Under the pieces are notes generated by a model. That model saw nothing but the letters and a program-made list of their open reading frames with translations. It was not told the DNA's origin and made no database searches. Positions 11,639-32,427 of a stretch of DNA of 45,000 bases are shown piece by piece. Within the stretch, counting starts at the first letter, position 1. Each line of letters opens with the position of its first letter. The DNA comes from Glandiceps talaboti (taxonomy: Eukaryota > Hemichordata > Enteropneusta > Spengelidae). The translations under genes were made by a program, and so were the position numbers. The stretch is from contig NC_135555.1 in the NCBI RefSeq assembly GCF_964340395.1, forward strand, positions 22,632,725 through 22,677,724, in the 5' to 3' direction.

Positions 11639-11691
11639 ATGAAAGCGGCGGCACAGTCCTCTCTCCATATACCACAGAAAATCGTCAATTT
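11639..11691 (+). CDS. Candidate first coding exon, gene not recognised
   Basis: An ATG at 11639 in the context GACGATGA is preceded by an in-frame TGA at 11627. It opens 17 codons reading MKAAAQSSLHIPQKIVN plus two bases, and is followed at once by a consensus donor GTAAGT at 11692. The Ala-rich start and the CpG-rich surroundings are typical of a first exon. No downstream exon on the plus strand was recognised, so the gene cannot be named and the call may be chance. Confidence 0.3.
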
Positions 11692-12689
11692 GTAAGTACA
11701 TGGATTCAAAATACTGAAAATTTACTTTCTCTTTATGTTACGGAGGTCATGAAAGGTGCATATGTCCAGGTTAGACTCGCAGTCAACATTATTTACGACT
11801 AAAAACAACTATAGATGAGCAGATTTACCATTCGTCCCGAAAACAAGCGTTACTACCATTCTCAACACAGAGGGCGCAATCCACTACGCATATACGTACG
11901 CCATACGAATACAACTGTTTTCGAGGACCGAGTTAGTATCATCTGAAAACTCTTATGACAACTACGATTGTTTCAATTTTCTATCATTTTCGTTTAACTT
12001 CATGGTGCAAAGGTTCGTGCAGCAATTGATTAATTTAGATTACTTTCAATATCCCCATCGATTAATACCCCATACCACATTATAATGGTATCCGTCATTT
12101 TATTTGCCATCGAAAACAGATTCAGGATTATCACTGATGAGGTTATATTTATGAACTTTACACTATTCACAATATTCACATAAAACCTAGCTATAGCTTC
12201 AACTATTGTAGGATAATGTCCGTGCATACCTTTCATGACATTACACTTGTCTTCTGACATTGCAAGAACAATTGTTTGCAAAGTATATATTTTTAGAGTA
12301 TATCATTTCTAAGTAAGTAAGTATTGAGTTCTGATCAGTCAATAGCAAATGGTGGTTAGAGACGCTATCCCAGTGCAGTAAGAAGTATACTACGAATACC
12401 TTTATAATACACAGCAATGTTTGAAGACAAAATGTATAAAGTCGACTTTAGCATCATTGTGCCCAAAAAGTATTTCTCATGACGTCATAACAATACGACC
12501 AACATAACTTCTTGCTTTCAGTGTGTGATATCTACTTCGTCATTGCACAGACAACTAACACATACTTGTCTGTGGTCATTGAAGCGATGCGAAAAGCCCC
12601 TAGGGGGTTTCTCAAGAAATAAAGTAAAGTTCCTTCCCTTCCCTACCCTCTCTAACGAACTTCATTCATTGACGTAATTATTTCAAGTT
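11692..12689. other. Intergenic or intronic, no feature recognised
   Basis: About 1 kb with no recognisable exon or repeat family. If the exon at 11639-11691 is real, this is its first intron. A small palindrome, CCCCTAGGGGG, lies at about 12598. Confidence 0.3.
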
Positions 12690-13878
12690 GATGAAATCAG
12701 GATAGATGGTAAAGATCTATCCCAACGGTGGGTTACGTGCTGGTAACCTCTGACCCCATGTTATTTACGAAATCCTAGAATATTCAAATGTATCCCGTCA
12801 AAAGAAGATGAAATCTGGATAGATGGTAAAGATCTATCCCTACGGTGGGTTAAGTGCTGGTAACCTCTGACCCCATAGTATTTATGAAATCTTGGAATAT
12901 GCACATTTTTTTCATTTCAAAAGAAGATGAAATCTGGATAGATGGTAAAGATCTATCCCAACGGTGGGTTAAGTGCTGGTAACCTCTGACCCCATGTTAT
13001 TTACCAAATTTTGTAATGTATATATTTATCGTGTCAACAGAAGACGAAATCTGGATAGATGGTAAAGATCTACCCCAACGGTGGGTTAAGTGCTGGTAAC
13101 CTCTGACCCCATAATATTTATGAAATCTTGGAATATTCAAAATTATCCTCTCAAAAGAAGATGAAATCTGGATAGATGGTAAAGATCTATCCCAACGGTG
13201 GGTTAAGTGCTGGTAACCTCTGACCCCATACTATTTACGAAATCTTGGAATATTCAAAATTATTCTCTCAAAAGAAGATGAAATCTGGATAGATGGTAAA
13301 GATCTAGCCTAACGGTGGGTTAAGTGCTGGTAACCTCTGACCCCATAATATTTATGAAATCTTGGAATATGCACATTTTTTTCATTTCAAAACGAGATGA
13401 AATCTGGATAGATGGTAAAGATCGATCCCAACGATGGGTTAAGTGCTGGTAACCTCTGACCCCATAATATTTATGAAATCTTGGAATATGCACATTTTTT
13501 TCATGTCAAAATAAGATGAAATCTGCATAGATGGTAAAGATCTATCCCAACGGTGGGTTAAGTGCTCGTAACCTCTGATCCCATATTATTCATGAAATAT
13601 TGGAATATGCAATTTTTTCCTGTCAAAAGAAGATCAAATCTGGATAGATGGTAAAGATCTCAATTTATCCTCTCAAAAAAAGACGAAAGCTGGATAGATG
13701 GTAAAGATCTATCTCAACGGTGGGTTATGTGCTGGTAACCTCTGACCCCAACATTATTTACGAAATCTTGGAATATTCAAATTTGTCCTCTCAAAAGAAG
13801 ATGAAATCTGGATAGATGGTAAAGATCTATCCCAACGGTGGGTTAAGTGCTGGTAACCTCTGACCCCATGTTATTCAT
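12690..13878 (+). repeat. ~117-bp satellite array, about 11 units
   Basis: Units begin with GATGAAATCTGGATAGATGG and continue with TAAAGATCTATCCCAACGG, TGGGTTAAGTGCTGGTAACC, TCTGACCCCATA, then an AT-rich linker with GAAATCTTGGAATATTC. GATAGATGGTAAAGATC recurs at 12701, 12818, 12937 and 13054 (spacing 117-119) and onward to 13812; one unit near 13641-13692 is cut to about 50 bp. The conserved ~65-bp block contrasts with the variable AT-rich linker. A lone fragment, TAAAGATCTATCCCAAC, lies outside the array at 14682. Confidence 0.9.
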
Positions 13879-14102
13879 AATACCTGTTTTATCATACCTA
13901 GTTTCTGTGATGCTATATAAGTTTTGGTTCATACATACAACAGTAGGGGGGGGGGGGTATGACATCGCTACCGATTTTATAAGAATATCGCCAATACCTA
14001 TAATAACGTCATTGTTCTGTATTAGGACCGTCGTAGACAAGAATAAAACCATTTAGGAAAGGAATAACAGTTTACAAGCGACTGTGATTTAAAGAATATA
14101 TT
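13879..14102. other. Intergenic with a poly-G run
   Basis: Short AT-rich stretch with about 12 G residues at 13947-13958. No gene is visible; the open frames on the two strands overlap and look like chance. Confidence 0.4.
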
Positions 14103-14245
14103 TGTACTTCTGAATCAGTAAAGAATTTTTCATTTCATGTATTTTTCGGCATCCACATTTAATCAGTAATAAAGACATCTGTCAACTTTTGAGCTACATT
14201 AATTGTAAATATTGTTGTGATGTGTTTTATTTCATGTGTTCGCTA
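14103..14245 (+). repeat. Dispersed repeat H, copy 2
   Basis: Matches 8471-8620: GTACTTCTGAATCAGTAAA, CAGTAATAAAGACAT, AACTTTTGAGCTACATT and ATATTGTTGTGATGTGTTT. It is followed by a family B MITE. Confidence 0.6.
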
Positions 14246-14255
14246 AGTACCCAAT

Positions 14256-14340
14256 CGAGAACGTAAGATACTGTTGTGTCACTCTGCCCTCACCAGCCTG
14301 CTGTGTGAGGGCGCCCCATCATGGCGTATACTACAGACTA
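14256..14340 (+). mobile_element. MITE family B, diverged copy
   Basis: A diverged left end, CGAGAACGTAAGATAC, is followed by GCCCTCACCAGCC, GTGTGAGGGCGCCCCATC and the right end TACTACAGACTA. Confidence 0.65.
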
Positions 14341-14511
14341 TACTTACTCCTGGTCACAATAGAATAACAGGTTATGAAAGATTTGAGTTTGTTCCATAGT
14401 AAAAGTTTGTATGTCATACCAACAAGATTACATCACAGGAATGGAATCTGCTGGACATCCAAGTAAAGCGTGCACACGCAGACTGACACAGACACACAGA
14501 CACATATAGAT

Positions 14512-14550
<39 letters not shown>

Positions 14551-15000
14551 CACACACACACAGACAGACATGTTCAAGAAGTCCAGTTGCACTTATAAAA
14601 CCATGAATATGAAGAGATGTGTTAATGTTGTAAGTTTTACAGCACATCCTAGCAACCAGATACCATGGCAACTGGTGATATACTAAAGATCTATCCCAAC
14701 AAGTTCAAGATATTGAGAAATAGCATATCACACAGTATTAAAACATAATAAATGAACACAGCCATGCACATGTAATGGTAAATATGACCTTTATCGGTCC
14801 ATTCTTTCACAAAAACTTCAATTTTAAGTGTTTTTAATGACATTTGGGGTTATTTTTACACAAATAACATTTTTCAGGAGTTTTAGTGTCAATGAGATAC
14901 ATAGAGTGATATTTGGATTTGTACCAATAGACTATTAAATTACTGGGCTGTGAACAGATTTGACATAGAATAAATAACAGGTCTTTGAAAAGTTATTTGA
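14341..15000. other. Intergenic with GACA/CA microsatellite
   Basis: A compound microsatellite of GACA and CA repeats spans about 14492-14571. A fragment of the 117-bp satellite (TAAAGATCTATCCCAAC) lies at 14682. No gene is visible. Confidence 0.55.
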
Positions 15001-15315
15001 AATTCCACAACAGTCAAGGACTTTCCTGGTGAGGTTCTGAGGACTTTGAAGGTCTTTCCAGGAGTAGTTTGAAATTTCAGGACTTTCAAAGGCCTTTCCC
15101 GGAATGGTCTACAATTCCAGGTCTTTCGAAGAAATTTCTACAAGATGTTTGAAATTCCAGGACTTTCCAGGATTAGTCTGCAATTCTGGGACATTCAACA
15201 TTCAAGGAGTGGTTGAAATTCCAGGATTTTCAAAGACATTTCCAGGAGTGGTCTACAATTCCAGGACTTTCAAAGGAATTTCCAGAGTGGATTAAAATTC
15301 CAGGATTTTCAAGGT
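15001..15315 (+). repeat. Degenerate minisatellite (AATTCCAGGACTTTC)
   Basis: Variants of AATTCCAGGACTTTCAAAGG and CATTTCCAGGAGTGGTCTAC alternate about six to seven times over 310 bp. An open frame of 63 codons inside has a repetitive translation and is not a gene. Confidence 0.75.
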
Positions 15316-16240
15316 ATTTTCTGGCTGACATGGAACCCTGACACATATATCCCATAATTTCATACATAATTAATTTATTGAGCTATATATTACAAAATGT
15401 AAACCACCATAGAATGCTGTACTAGACAAAAGGAATAAGCATAACAAAGTTGAGTAAATTTGAAAAGTCATTTCACCAAATGGATCATTCCCTAAACAGT
15501 TCACCCCTATCTACATGTCTATTGAAACAACCCTCCATAGCCAATGTAACGGATTAGTCCATTCTACTGCAGGAAATAGGGGTGTTAATACAACTAAAGC
15601 TATACTTTCTTAAAAATGCAGATGTAAGTGTTCTTACACTTGGCAGACTGCTTGTTATATGTAAGTCATACACAGACTAATGGAAAGAAATTTGGCCACA
15701 GCTTTCATTATTTTGTTGACCTCCCCTGTAAAACTTGAGATGAAACAATTTATTTATTGAGAATCACAGATTTAGCGCATGTAGCTAGCTCATGGCTTCT
15801 CTGGGTACCCAAAATGCAATGAAATGCATTCCATTTTCACGTAACCCAAAGCTCCACAGTAATGTCATTTACAAATTACCCTGACTCAAGGTGACCAATT
15901 ATGTTGTTTTACATCGTAACAACTAGTTTTCTTGCTCACTTTTCGACAGTTGCTGGTAACTTCATTTTAATCATCACAATAATTTTTTCAAATTATTAAT
16001 ATCATCGTCCAAATGGTTTTTCTCTGGAGATTTCCATGTCTTTGAATTTGTAAAATTTGAAAACGTAATAACTCAACAGCAGAAATACAGGATTCCAGGA
16101 ATATGACATTATGATCACAACCATATTATTATATAATTATTATTATTATTATACTTTTGTAAATTTTATACTCTTCTGAATAAATATGATAATTTGAAGG
16201 AAGAATAATTTCAAAATTTGAAATTTGATGGAGTATATAC
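15316..16240. other. Intergenic, no feature recognised
   Basis: AT-rich, with a short (TTA)n run at 16137-16150. No exon, RNA gene or repeat family could be supported. Confidence 0.4.
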
Positions 16241-16333
16241 TAGACTGTAAGATACATCATGTCACTGCCCTCACAGGCCAAGGTGGTTGGTCGATGTGTG
16301 AGGGCGCTCTATCACTGCATTACTCACAGACTA
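16241..16333 (+). mobile_element. MITE family B copy
   Basis: Begins TAGACTGTAAGATACATC and ends TACTCACAGACTA, with the internal pair GCCCTCACAGGCC and GTGTGAGGGCGC. Confidence 0.75.
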
Positions 16334-16360
16334 AAGAGACACTGGTTATGCAGAGGGTGC

Positions 16361-16550
16361 ATGTTAAGAGTTGCAACATAGTTTGACCCTGCAAAATAAC
16401 AAAGCTTTTCCCAAGGTATTCCAGTTTCCTGGTTTAACGATATAAGACACCTGCACCCTGTTCAGTGGTTACCATATCAACAAATTCCTAAATTCATTTG
16501 GACCAATAAATGACATTATCCCTATACGATTATTATTATAACGAGGTGGT
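16361..16550 (+). mobile_element. Degenerate SINE 3' part
   Basis: GTTTGACCCTGCAAAATAAC, CAAGGTATTCCAGTTTCCT, GTTCAGTGGTTACCAT and an ATTATTATTA end line up in order with the body of the SINE at 37612-37890 (GTTTGACTCTGCCAAACAA, CGGGTACTTCGGTTTCCT, TCCGTGGTAACCAT, ATTATTATT-like tail). The tRNA-like head is absent or unrecognisable. Confidence 0.5.
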
Positions 16551-17335
16551 GGAATGGTTGACTTTGTTGCTGGTGATGGAGTTCATGCACAAAACTGGTT
16601 TTCCAACAGTTGTGACTCAGCAAGGAGGTTGAAAACCTTGGTAGATGTAGAAAAAGGGGGGGGGGGTGTTTTACCTAAGCAATAATTGATCTCTTGATAA
16701 CTGATGAATCTGTTGGCTAGCTTACTTTTCTCTGAATCGGTCTGTTACCATGACAACACTAATTTCACCTATATGGCTAAGTCTGAGAGAGACAAAATAA
16801 AATTTTAATTTAATATGCACAAACTCATAAAAGTAGCATTTGTACAAGACAGCAAGTATGCAAACACCATAGAAGAATCTGTGAACCACTAGCTAGTAGA
16901 ATACATCCAATTTGACTGACAATGAGACTTCTCGGGGAATGAAATAGTACAATTTTACTACATGAAGTTCGAAAATACAAAGTGTTTGCCCTAATACTTG
17001 AATTTCTTCATGAAAAAGACCACTCAAGTGCAAAACTAGTCAAAGAACCAAACTGTTTTTGTACTGGATTACTACTAATGTAATACTCAAAGTGAATGTA
17101 CTACAGTGAATGTATATATTCAATATGGCAATTTACAATTGACTTTTTGGCAAGTCTTAGCAAATATCACATTAGAACATGGCTGTCTACACCTGCATGA
17201 AAACATAAAGTCCCGGTTGGGAAGAGGGGGAGGACCTAGTGTCAAATTCTGAATATTCTATATATCTTAACTGTTTGATAGAGAAACAGAGTGAAGTGGG
17301 GGGATGGGGTCTTTTGACATCTTCTGAAGTTCATG
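16551..17335. other. Intergenic, no feature recognised
   Basis: No gene or repeat family recognised. It contains a G run of about 10 at 16659-16668. Confidence 0.4.
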
Positions 17336-17447
17336 TAGTTTGTAAGGTACGCCGTGACAGGGCGCCCTCACACATCGACCAACCCCTTCCACCTACTGTT
17401 AGAGGAGGCCAGTGAGGGTGAAACATCACGACGTATCTTACAGTCTA
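17336..17447 (-). mobile_element. MITE family B copy, opposite orientation
   Basis: Begins TAGTTTGTAAGGTACGCC and ends GACGTATCTTACAGTCTA. The block CAGGGCGCCCTCACACATCG is the inverse of the 9737 copy, so this copy is inverted. Confidence 0.75.
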
Positions 17448-18697
17448 AAGTTCATGTCATATTTAAATTTCCTATACATGCTTGTTTACTAGAGAATTAG
17501 TGACAAAACTCTCTCTAAACTCTGACTAACAAACTTTCTGGTCTAAAAAAACCAAAACATTTGTATGTAAATGGTATAAACATAAACATAGAATTATTCA
17601 TCTATGGGTATTAACAATCACTGAAACACTGAAAAGATTTTCCTGCATGAAAATAAGAACATTGCACGAAAGTTTTCTGAATGACGTTTTTTTTTTCATC
17701 AGTGTACACAAAATTTCACTTACACAAAATGGCCTACATATACAAGTCTGATAAGTTCTAGCCATCTGCAATGCCAGTAATATCAACATTAAATTCTGTT
17801 TCTTTGCTTGACCACATAATTCTAAATTTGTAAAAATAACCAGCTAAGCTGTGGCATTTGGTTAGGCATAGTCATAACCAGTTATCTTGGAATAAGTCTC
17901 TGTGTTGACTATGCTTTGATTATTGAAAAACAAAAGATTGTATAGTTTGGCCACTAGAGGGTGCTATTTGGAAGCATATTGTCACCCGGGAAGGGGTTGC
18001 ACAAACTGATTCAGGGGTAACAAATCCATTTGTAATCTGGTGTTCCCCAGACAGGTAACTACAAAAATTCAGTGATCCTACAGCCAATCTAGTGGTTCTG
18101 ATTGTTGTCAAGGTTGTCATTATTAAAAAGAAGTGGTCTGTAGTCCAGGACCATCAACCACTGGATTAGCTCACCCCTTTTCTGATTAGTATTATAGCAT
18201 ACTTTTCGGAAGCAATCCCTTCCCACGTTTCATAACATAAGTTGATGGCACTCAAACATTATTATCTCCTGTTGCTGATTAACAATTAAGTTATTTTACA
18301 TACCTTCGATGACAAAAATATTACCCCACATTATCCCTCTTAAAACCCTTGTCTCAAAGCTGTATGCTATGTAGTCTAGATTCTATCTATGACTTTGAAT
18401 CTTAAGATCTCTTCACACCATCTAGCTCAATGAGAAACTATGAATCTATGTGTTAAAAAAACCCATGATTTTATGACCTCTGATACAAGTGAATACTGAA
18501 GAGTAATCATGTACATATTGTATTAAAACTATGGTTCAATATTGTACAACAAATATTATCTTGATGGTAAATGCATTCAAAAGAACAAAAAAAACAATAT
18601 CCCTTGTTATGATATACTGTGTCCATGTAAATTACAGTTTGTACATGTACATACAAAAACATGTTGTCTGCTATGACGCTTTCTCATCTTCCTGTAC
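17448..18697. other. Downstream of RSPRY1; 3' UTR probably within
   Basis: The minus-strand DNA directly after the RSPRY1 stop codon at 18698 should hold its 3' UTR. I see no canonical AATAAA in the first ~300 bp; TTTTAATACAATATG on the minus strand near 18515-18530 is the nearest variant. Nothing else is recognised. Confidence 0.3.
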
Positions 18698-27570
<8,873 letters not shown>

Positions 27571-28508
27571 CTGAAATTACAAGAATAACATACAGTTTAA
27601 CAGAAAGAATCAAAGTAAGCACCCATCAATACTTACATATATCTATTGTCTCTGCATTTTAGTTACATGGTAAAACAAATTTTGAAATACATTTGTAGAT
27701 TTCTATCTATGAATTCTAAACAAGAATTAATGTAGCAGCTATTTCTGTTGGCTTTCAGTTTCAGGAAATAATTGCTACATAACAGCCCTCAGGGTAATAA
27801 AATGAAATGGCAACACTTTATTGCCTCAGTTGCTGTTCTAGTAGCAGTAGATGGTTAGCAGCAGTTTTACTGTCTGTACACAGTGGGAGTATAATTGAGA
27901 ACAAAGTCTTGTTTATGTTTGGACAGGAAGCTATTTACAAACAGGCTGTACTGAGAACAAATGTTAGTTGTATCTACCCAAACAAGTGAAGTGGACATCT
28001 TAAAATAGTACATGAAAATGATGAATAAAGCAGATGTACTGTTTTTGTATTTTGAACTAACCCTTGCTTTGTATGTGGCTAAAATAGATATTTATTTCTC
28101 TATCTCATAGACAAGGAGTATGTATTCTGGTGAAAGCTTTTTCTTTCTTTTTTCTCTCTACTTAAAACTTTCAAGTATGATGTAATTTTTTGTCTTGACA
28201 CGGATGTATTAGTAATCATCCATAGTCTTGGGTTGACTTGTTCTCAGTGCAGTCTGCATAGAAAATAGCTTCCTGTCTCTACAAACACAGAGAGTTACTA
28301 AACTCATATAAGATTACAAAAACGTATTACCTATCCACTATGTTGTAAACATGGAAATTTTCACCAAAGACAAAATATGAAGGTGAAATTTCTTGACCAT
28401 TGTACTGGGCTTAGTAACGTGCAAAAATTAGACTATAGGAACTGGTGAACACCTTTCAATCGCAAAAATTTCTTTAAAATATCTAACTTTAAGTTTATAC
28501 TTTATAGT
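27571..28508. other. Intron or intergenic upstream of recognised RSPRY1 exons
   Basis: Should contain or lead to further 5' exons of RSPRY1, but I recognise none on the minus strand. The 60-codon plus-strand frame at 27807 is not convincing. Confidence 0.4.
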
Positions 28509-28985
28509 CAGTGTTTTTTGCTAAGGTTAGGGAACCCCAATAACAGAAATGTGGAAATTGTAAAAGTTGTAAAGTTTTCCATACAATCTACCTTAATTTT
28601 GTTTGCGATCTCTGGTAAAATGAGGGGAACCTCCGATAGATTTTACCTGCTTACCACCCTTAAAAGTCACCATATGGATGAAGATTGGGGGTATTTATTT
28701 CGGATTTTTATGGCTTCCTACTTGGAAAATCACTGTGAAACAACATTAACAAAGTCCTTGTTTGCAACTCATTAATTAATGTGTACGTACAATAATGAAT
28801 ATTTTTACACATTTAAAAAATAAACCTTTTTGCTCTGTATTAAGTTACAAATACAGACTTTGTCAGTGTTGATTCACATTGATTTTCAAGTAGGAAGCCA
28901 TGATAAAATTGTTTTATAAATTAAAAATCCAAAATTAATACACAATCTTCATCCATATGACCACTTTAGCAAAAATATTGATCGT
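28509..28985 (+). mobile_element. TIR repeat family G, copy 2, split by a family C MITE
   Basis: CAGTGTTTTTTGCTAAGG starts the element. Internal GGTAAAATGAGGGGAACCT and TAGATTTTACCTGCTTACC match the copy at 6261. The right end CCCTTAA is interrupted at 28660 by the family C element and resumes after it as TTAGCAAAAATATTG. Confidence 0.6.
28660..28969 (+). mobile_element. MITE family C, copy 1 (TTAA-type)
   Basis: Left end TTAAAAGTCACCATATGG, right end CATATGACCACTTTAG. Shares GGCTTCCTACTTGGAAAATC, TGAAACAACATTAACAAAG and the inverted AAGTAGGAAGCCATGATAAA with the copies at 31037 and 32428. It is nested in a family G element. Confidence 0.8.
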
Positions 28986-29214
28986 AAATATTGATTAGAT
29001 ATCACCTTTAGTGGAATTATTCCATCATGGTATCTGTAAATAATGTAACATTCTCTTTTTTAGTGAGAGGGAAAAATTACTCTGGTTTCATAGCGAGACT
29101 TGTGTCACATTTTGGAATGTTATTTTTTTTATAAACTTACTATTATTGTAAATTATCAGTGATTTTGTCAACTTTATACTCTTCAAAGCATTTTTTTAAT
29201 CATTTACTAACATT
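28986..29214. other. Intergenic, no feature recognised
   Basis: AT-rich gap between elements. Nothing else was recognised. Confidence 0.4.
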
Positions 29215-29812
29215 TCACGTCGCACTGTACACTATCTTACCCACAACTCTCTCTGATTGGTATGCTTGGAAGTTCCTTATTTTATAACATCATCAATAAC
29301 CCATATTTGTCAACATTTTAAGCATCGTAATTACATTTAATCAATATGCAACAAAAGTGCGTCTAGGAATCAAAAATAAAGTTCTAAATTATGCATAAAA
29401 TGTGCTAACAACTAAATAAACATGTACTGTGAATAAAACACTTTTCAATGTCAAAGTATCACTAACTTGGGTAGACAGTGTGTATGATGAGTTTTAATAT
29501 GTAAAGTTCTTTTGTCATACCTATTCAAATAAATCTATATCTTTGGCAAAGTCATAACAGGTGCATATATTTTCCTTAGTTTCATAGAAAATATTTTGCA
29601 TATCTTTCAAGAAAATCTGTTGACAAATTTCTAAAATTGCTACTTCTACAATAAATCATTGATACCAGAACCAATGAAAATATGTATTCAGAAACTCATC
29701 AGTGTCAATCTACGTTTTGAAAATGGCAAAAATGTTTTTACAAAATCCTGTACACAGGTGAGATTTGTATAAATCAGAGAGAGTTGTGAGTAAAATATTG
29801 TACAGTGCGTCG
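29215..29812. repeat. Inverted repeat with ~50-bp arms
   Basis: CGCACTGTACACTATCTTAC and CCACAACTCTCTCTGATT at about 29221-29262 are inverted at about 29766-29812 (AATCAGAGAGAGTTGTGAG, AATATTGTACAGTGCG). The ~500-bp centre is AT-rich and non-coding. Probably a MITE or foldback. Confidence 0.7.
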
Positions 29813-29893
29813 TTTGTGTTTGTACAACATCATTGCTAGATTGAAATATTTGTCACTGCAACCACTGTGACCTGGTTTGAATATGAATGCAGA

Positions 29894-30260
29894 TGTACAA
29901 CTACTGACATCAGACCACAGACAAACAGAACCTGTTACAAACAGGGAAAGTAAACAAATGATAACACTTGGCACAGCATGCTTGAAGTACAGAGACTTGT
30001 ATTACATTCCATCATTTGATAAGAACAGTTTTATGGCCACTTTACCTATTAGCTGAGTTCACAAACAAATGTACAGTTCTCATGGCATTTCATGTACACA
30101 TAAAGAGGCCATTAAACTGTTCTTTTCAAACCATGGTGTGTAATACAAGTCTCTGTTATTCCAACATTCTCAACCAAGGTTATTAATCCAATTCATTTGT
30201 TTACTTTCCTTGTTTATAAGAGGTTCAGTTCGTCCACCATCTGATGTCAGTAGTTGTATA
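29894..30260. repeat. 367-bp foldback with nested arms
   Basis: The outer arms at 29894-29961 and 30192-30260 pair (TGTACAACTACTGACATCAG against CTGATGTCAGTAGTTGTATA; GGAAAGTAAACAAATG against CATTTGTTTACTTTCC). The inner arms at 29991-30038 and 30108-30155 also pair (AGAGACTTGTATTACA against TGTAATACAAGTCTCT; AAGAACAGTTTTATGGCC against GGCCATTAAACTGTTCTT). Nearly the whole element can fold into one hairpin. Confidence 0.85.
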
Positions 30261-31036
30261 TGTGAAAAAGATGTAAATACAGTGGTATAATACACATCGT
30301 CAAGTTATCACCATAACAATAGCTAATACCACTGGTATTAGTAGGAAATGCAACTCAATGCTACTGTACCTTGATACTTAGGAACGATCGCACAATGTCA
30401 CACAAGCTCAATAAACAAACTTTTTTCGTTTAGAGGATTCTGGCACCAATACGATTGTTGAACTTCATTTTTGCACTTTGAACCAAATTTTGAAAACAGG
30501 TTCTGTATTTACTACCGACATGTTGATATCTATATTTTTACAATTGACTTCTAATGTGAGATACATTGTTGGGTTTGAACATTTCCAGTAGTATTTTAAA
30601 GTGTTTGCCATCATGTTTTACATTGCATCGATCGTAGTAGTGTGACCGCTACAGTTGTCATTGTGGTTTACATCATATATAAACATGACAGTGTCGCACT
30701 TGTGAATGTTCTGTTAGGGGAGGGAAGAAAGGGGTTTTGTCCTAAACGAATAAAGTTCATTTATTGAGCTTGTGCAACATTGTGCAATCATCCCTTAGGC
30801 ACATAATCTTTAGTGAACAAAAATGAATTTTTCAATTTTCATCGTAGCACACTTTGAAACACACGTCTTTCTACTTTCTCTACAAATATTGTCCTCTCAA
30901 CAATGTTGTAGTCAGTGTTTCCAGATTCAAATACACACACTTTTAATGGTGCATTTTTGTAAATAAGTAAAGGTAAAATAAAGACAGATTTATGTTATCA
31001 GGTGTGAATCAATACATTAACTTACATATTGTGACT
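30261..31036. other. Intergenic, no feature recognised
   Basis: AT-rich DNA without a supported exon or repeat family. Confidence 0.4.
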
Positions 31037-31389
31037 TTTAAAGTGGCCATATGGATGAGGATTGGATATTTATTTTGGATTTTTAATTTTTGAAACAACG
31101 TTATCATGGCTTCCTACTTGAAAAAAATCAATGTGAAACAACATATGCCAAAGCCTTGTTTGTAACTCAATAATTAAAAAGACTGATAAGTGTGTAAAAG
31201 TATTTGTTATTGTACGTACAAACTTTTTTTACACATTTTTTATAGCTATTTACATTATATTGAGCTACAAACAAGGACTTGGTCTATGTTGTTTCACATT
31301 GATTTTTCAAGTAGGATGCCATGATAAAATTGTCTTATAATTTGATAATCAAAACTGAATATCCAATGGTCATCCATATGCCACTATAA
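31037..31389 (+). mobile_element. MITE family C, copy 2
   Basis: Starts TTTAAAGTGGCCATATGGAT and ends TCATCCATATGCCACTATAA. The interior is shared with the copies at 28660 and 32428. The right TTAA has decayed to ATAA. Confidence 0.85.
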
Positions 31390-31828
31390 GTATACACAAT
31401 GTACTATAATCAAATGTTTTCATCTGCTATAAAAATGTAGCCAAACTGTAAAAGTATTGTCTTCAGCTAAAATTTTTGAGTATTAAAATATATGAAATAT
31501 AAGCCGAAGTTCCTGCACAAACTCCTAGTGTATTGACAATCGTAGCCAAATGGCGTCTATGACCTTTCAACTTTGCATTATGTCAAAGGTCATGTACAAA
31601 AACTATCAAGCGTTAACCATCAGTAATTTGAATTTGTACAGATTTACTAAAAAAAGTAAACACAACAGGCAATATTACAAGGTATATGACGATGTGTTAA
31701 ATTTGGATTTTGTCTTCCATTTCACTGACTAATGAGGTTTCTATATGAAAAATAAAATAACATTATTGTTACCGGTACCTTGGCAGTCATTTCTTTCATT
31801 CTCACAAATCAGAGCTGTTATTTCTTCC
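31390..31828. other. Intergenic, no feature recognised
   Basis: A plus-strand frame of 60 codons at 31550 (starting ATGGCGTCTATGACC) has no supporting splice or domain evidence. Confidence 0.35.
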
Positions 31829-31918
31829 AAGTCTGTAAGGTATGCCATGAGAGGGCGCCCTCATACATTGGTCAACCCCTTGAGAGGGCGTAACAATATG
31901 ATCTATCTTACAGTCTTA
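31829..31918 (-). mobile_element. MITE family B copy, opposite orientation
   Basis: Starts AAGTCTGTAAGGTATGCC and ends ATCTATCTTACAGTCTTA, with GAGGGCGCCCTCATACATTG inside. Confidence 0.75.
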
Positions 31919-32427
31919 TTTCTTCTGTGACACTGCAAAATCATTGCCTCTTGGCGATGCGTCTTGGACGGTGTCGTAAAACAGGCTGTGGTATATGCTA
32001 ATGATTTATTTGAATAGGACACATAGTTACAACCTTTCTCATTGAACTGTCAACTATTTACTGATTACCTCTGTGTATAAGTGCATCATATCCATGTGAC
32101 ATAGTATAGTTCAAATTTGATAGTATGACTTACCGTTATATTACCTGTGAGCAGTGTGCCCTCTAAGCCAATTTGATGCACCACTGACGCACACAATTTC
32201 TAATGACGCACCAAAATTTAGTGTTCCCCTATCTCTTACTACGTAGTGACTCACAAGAAATGGTATTTTGACTCGCAACAACAAAATTCACCATGTCTCA
32301 GAATGCATTGTCATTTCAACTTGTGGTTATACTATCAGCATTTGGCTATACTTACAAAATAATCATATACTGTATAGAACATAGTGCACTAGTAACATTC
32401 CCTGTATTCTTCTCAAGCATATCACTG
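31919..32427. other. Intergenic, no feature recognised
   Basis: GTGTGCCCTCTAAGCCAA at about 32155 and a few GACGCAC motifs suggest a diverged repeat, but no boundaries can be drawn. Confidence 0.3.
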
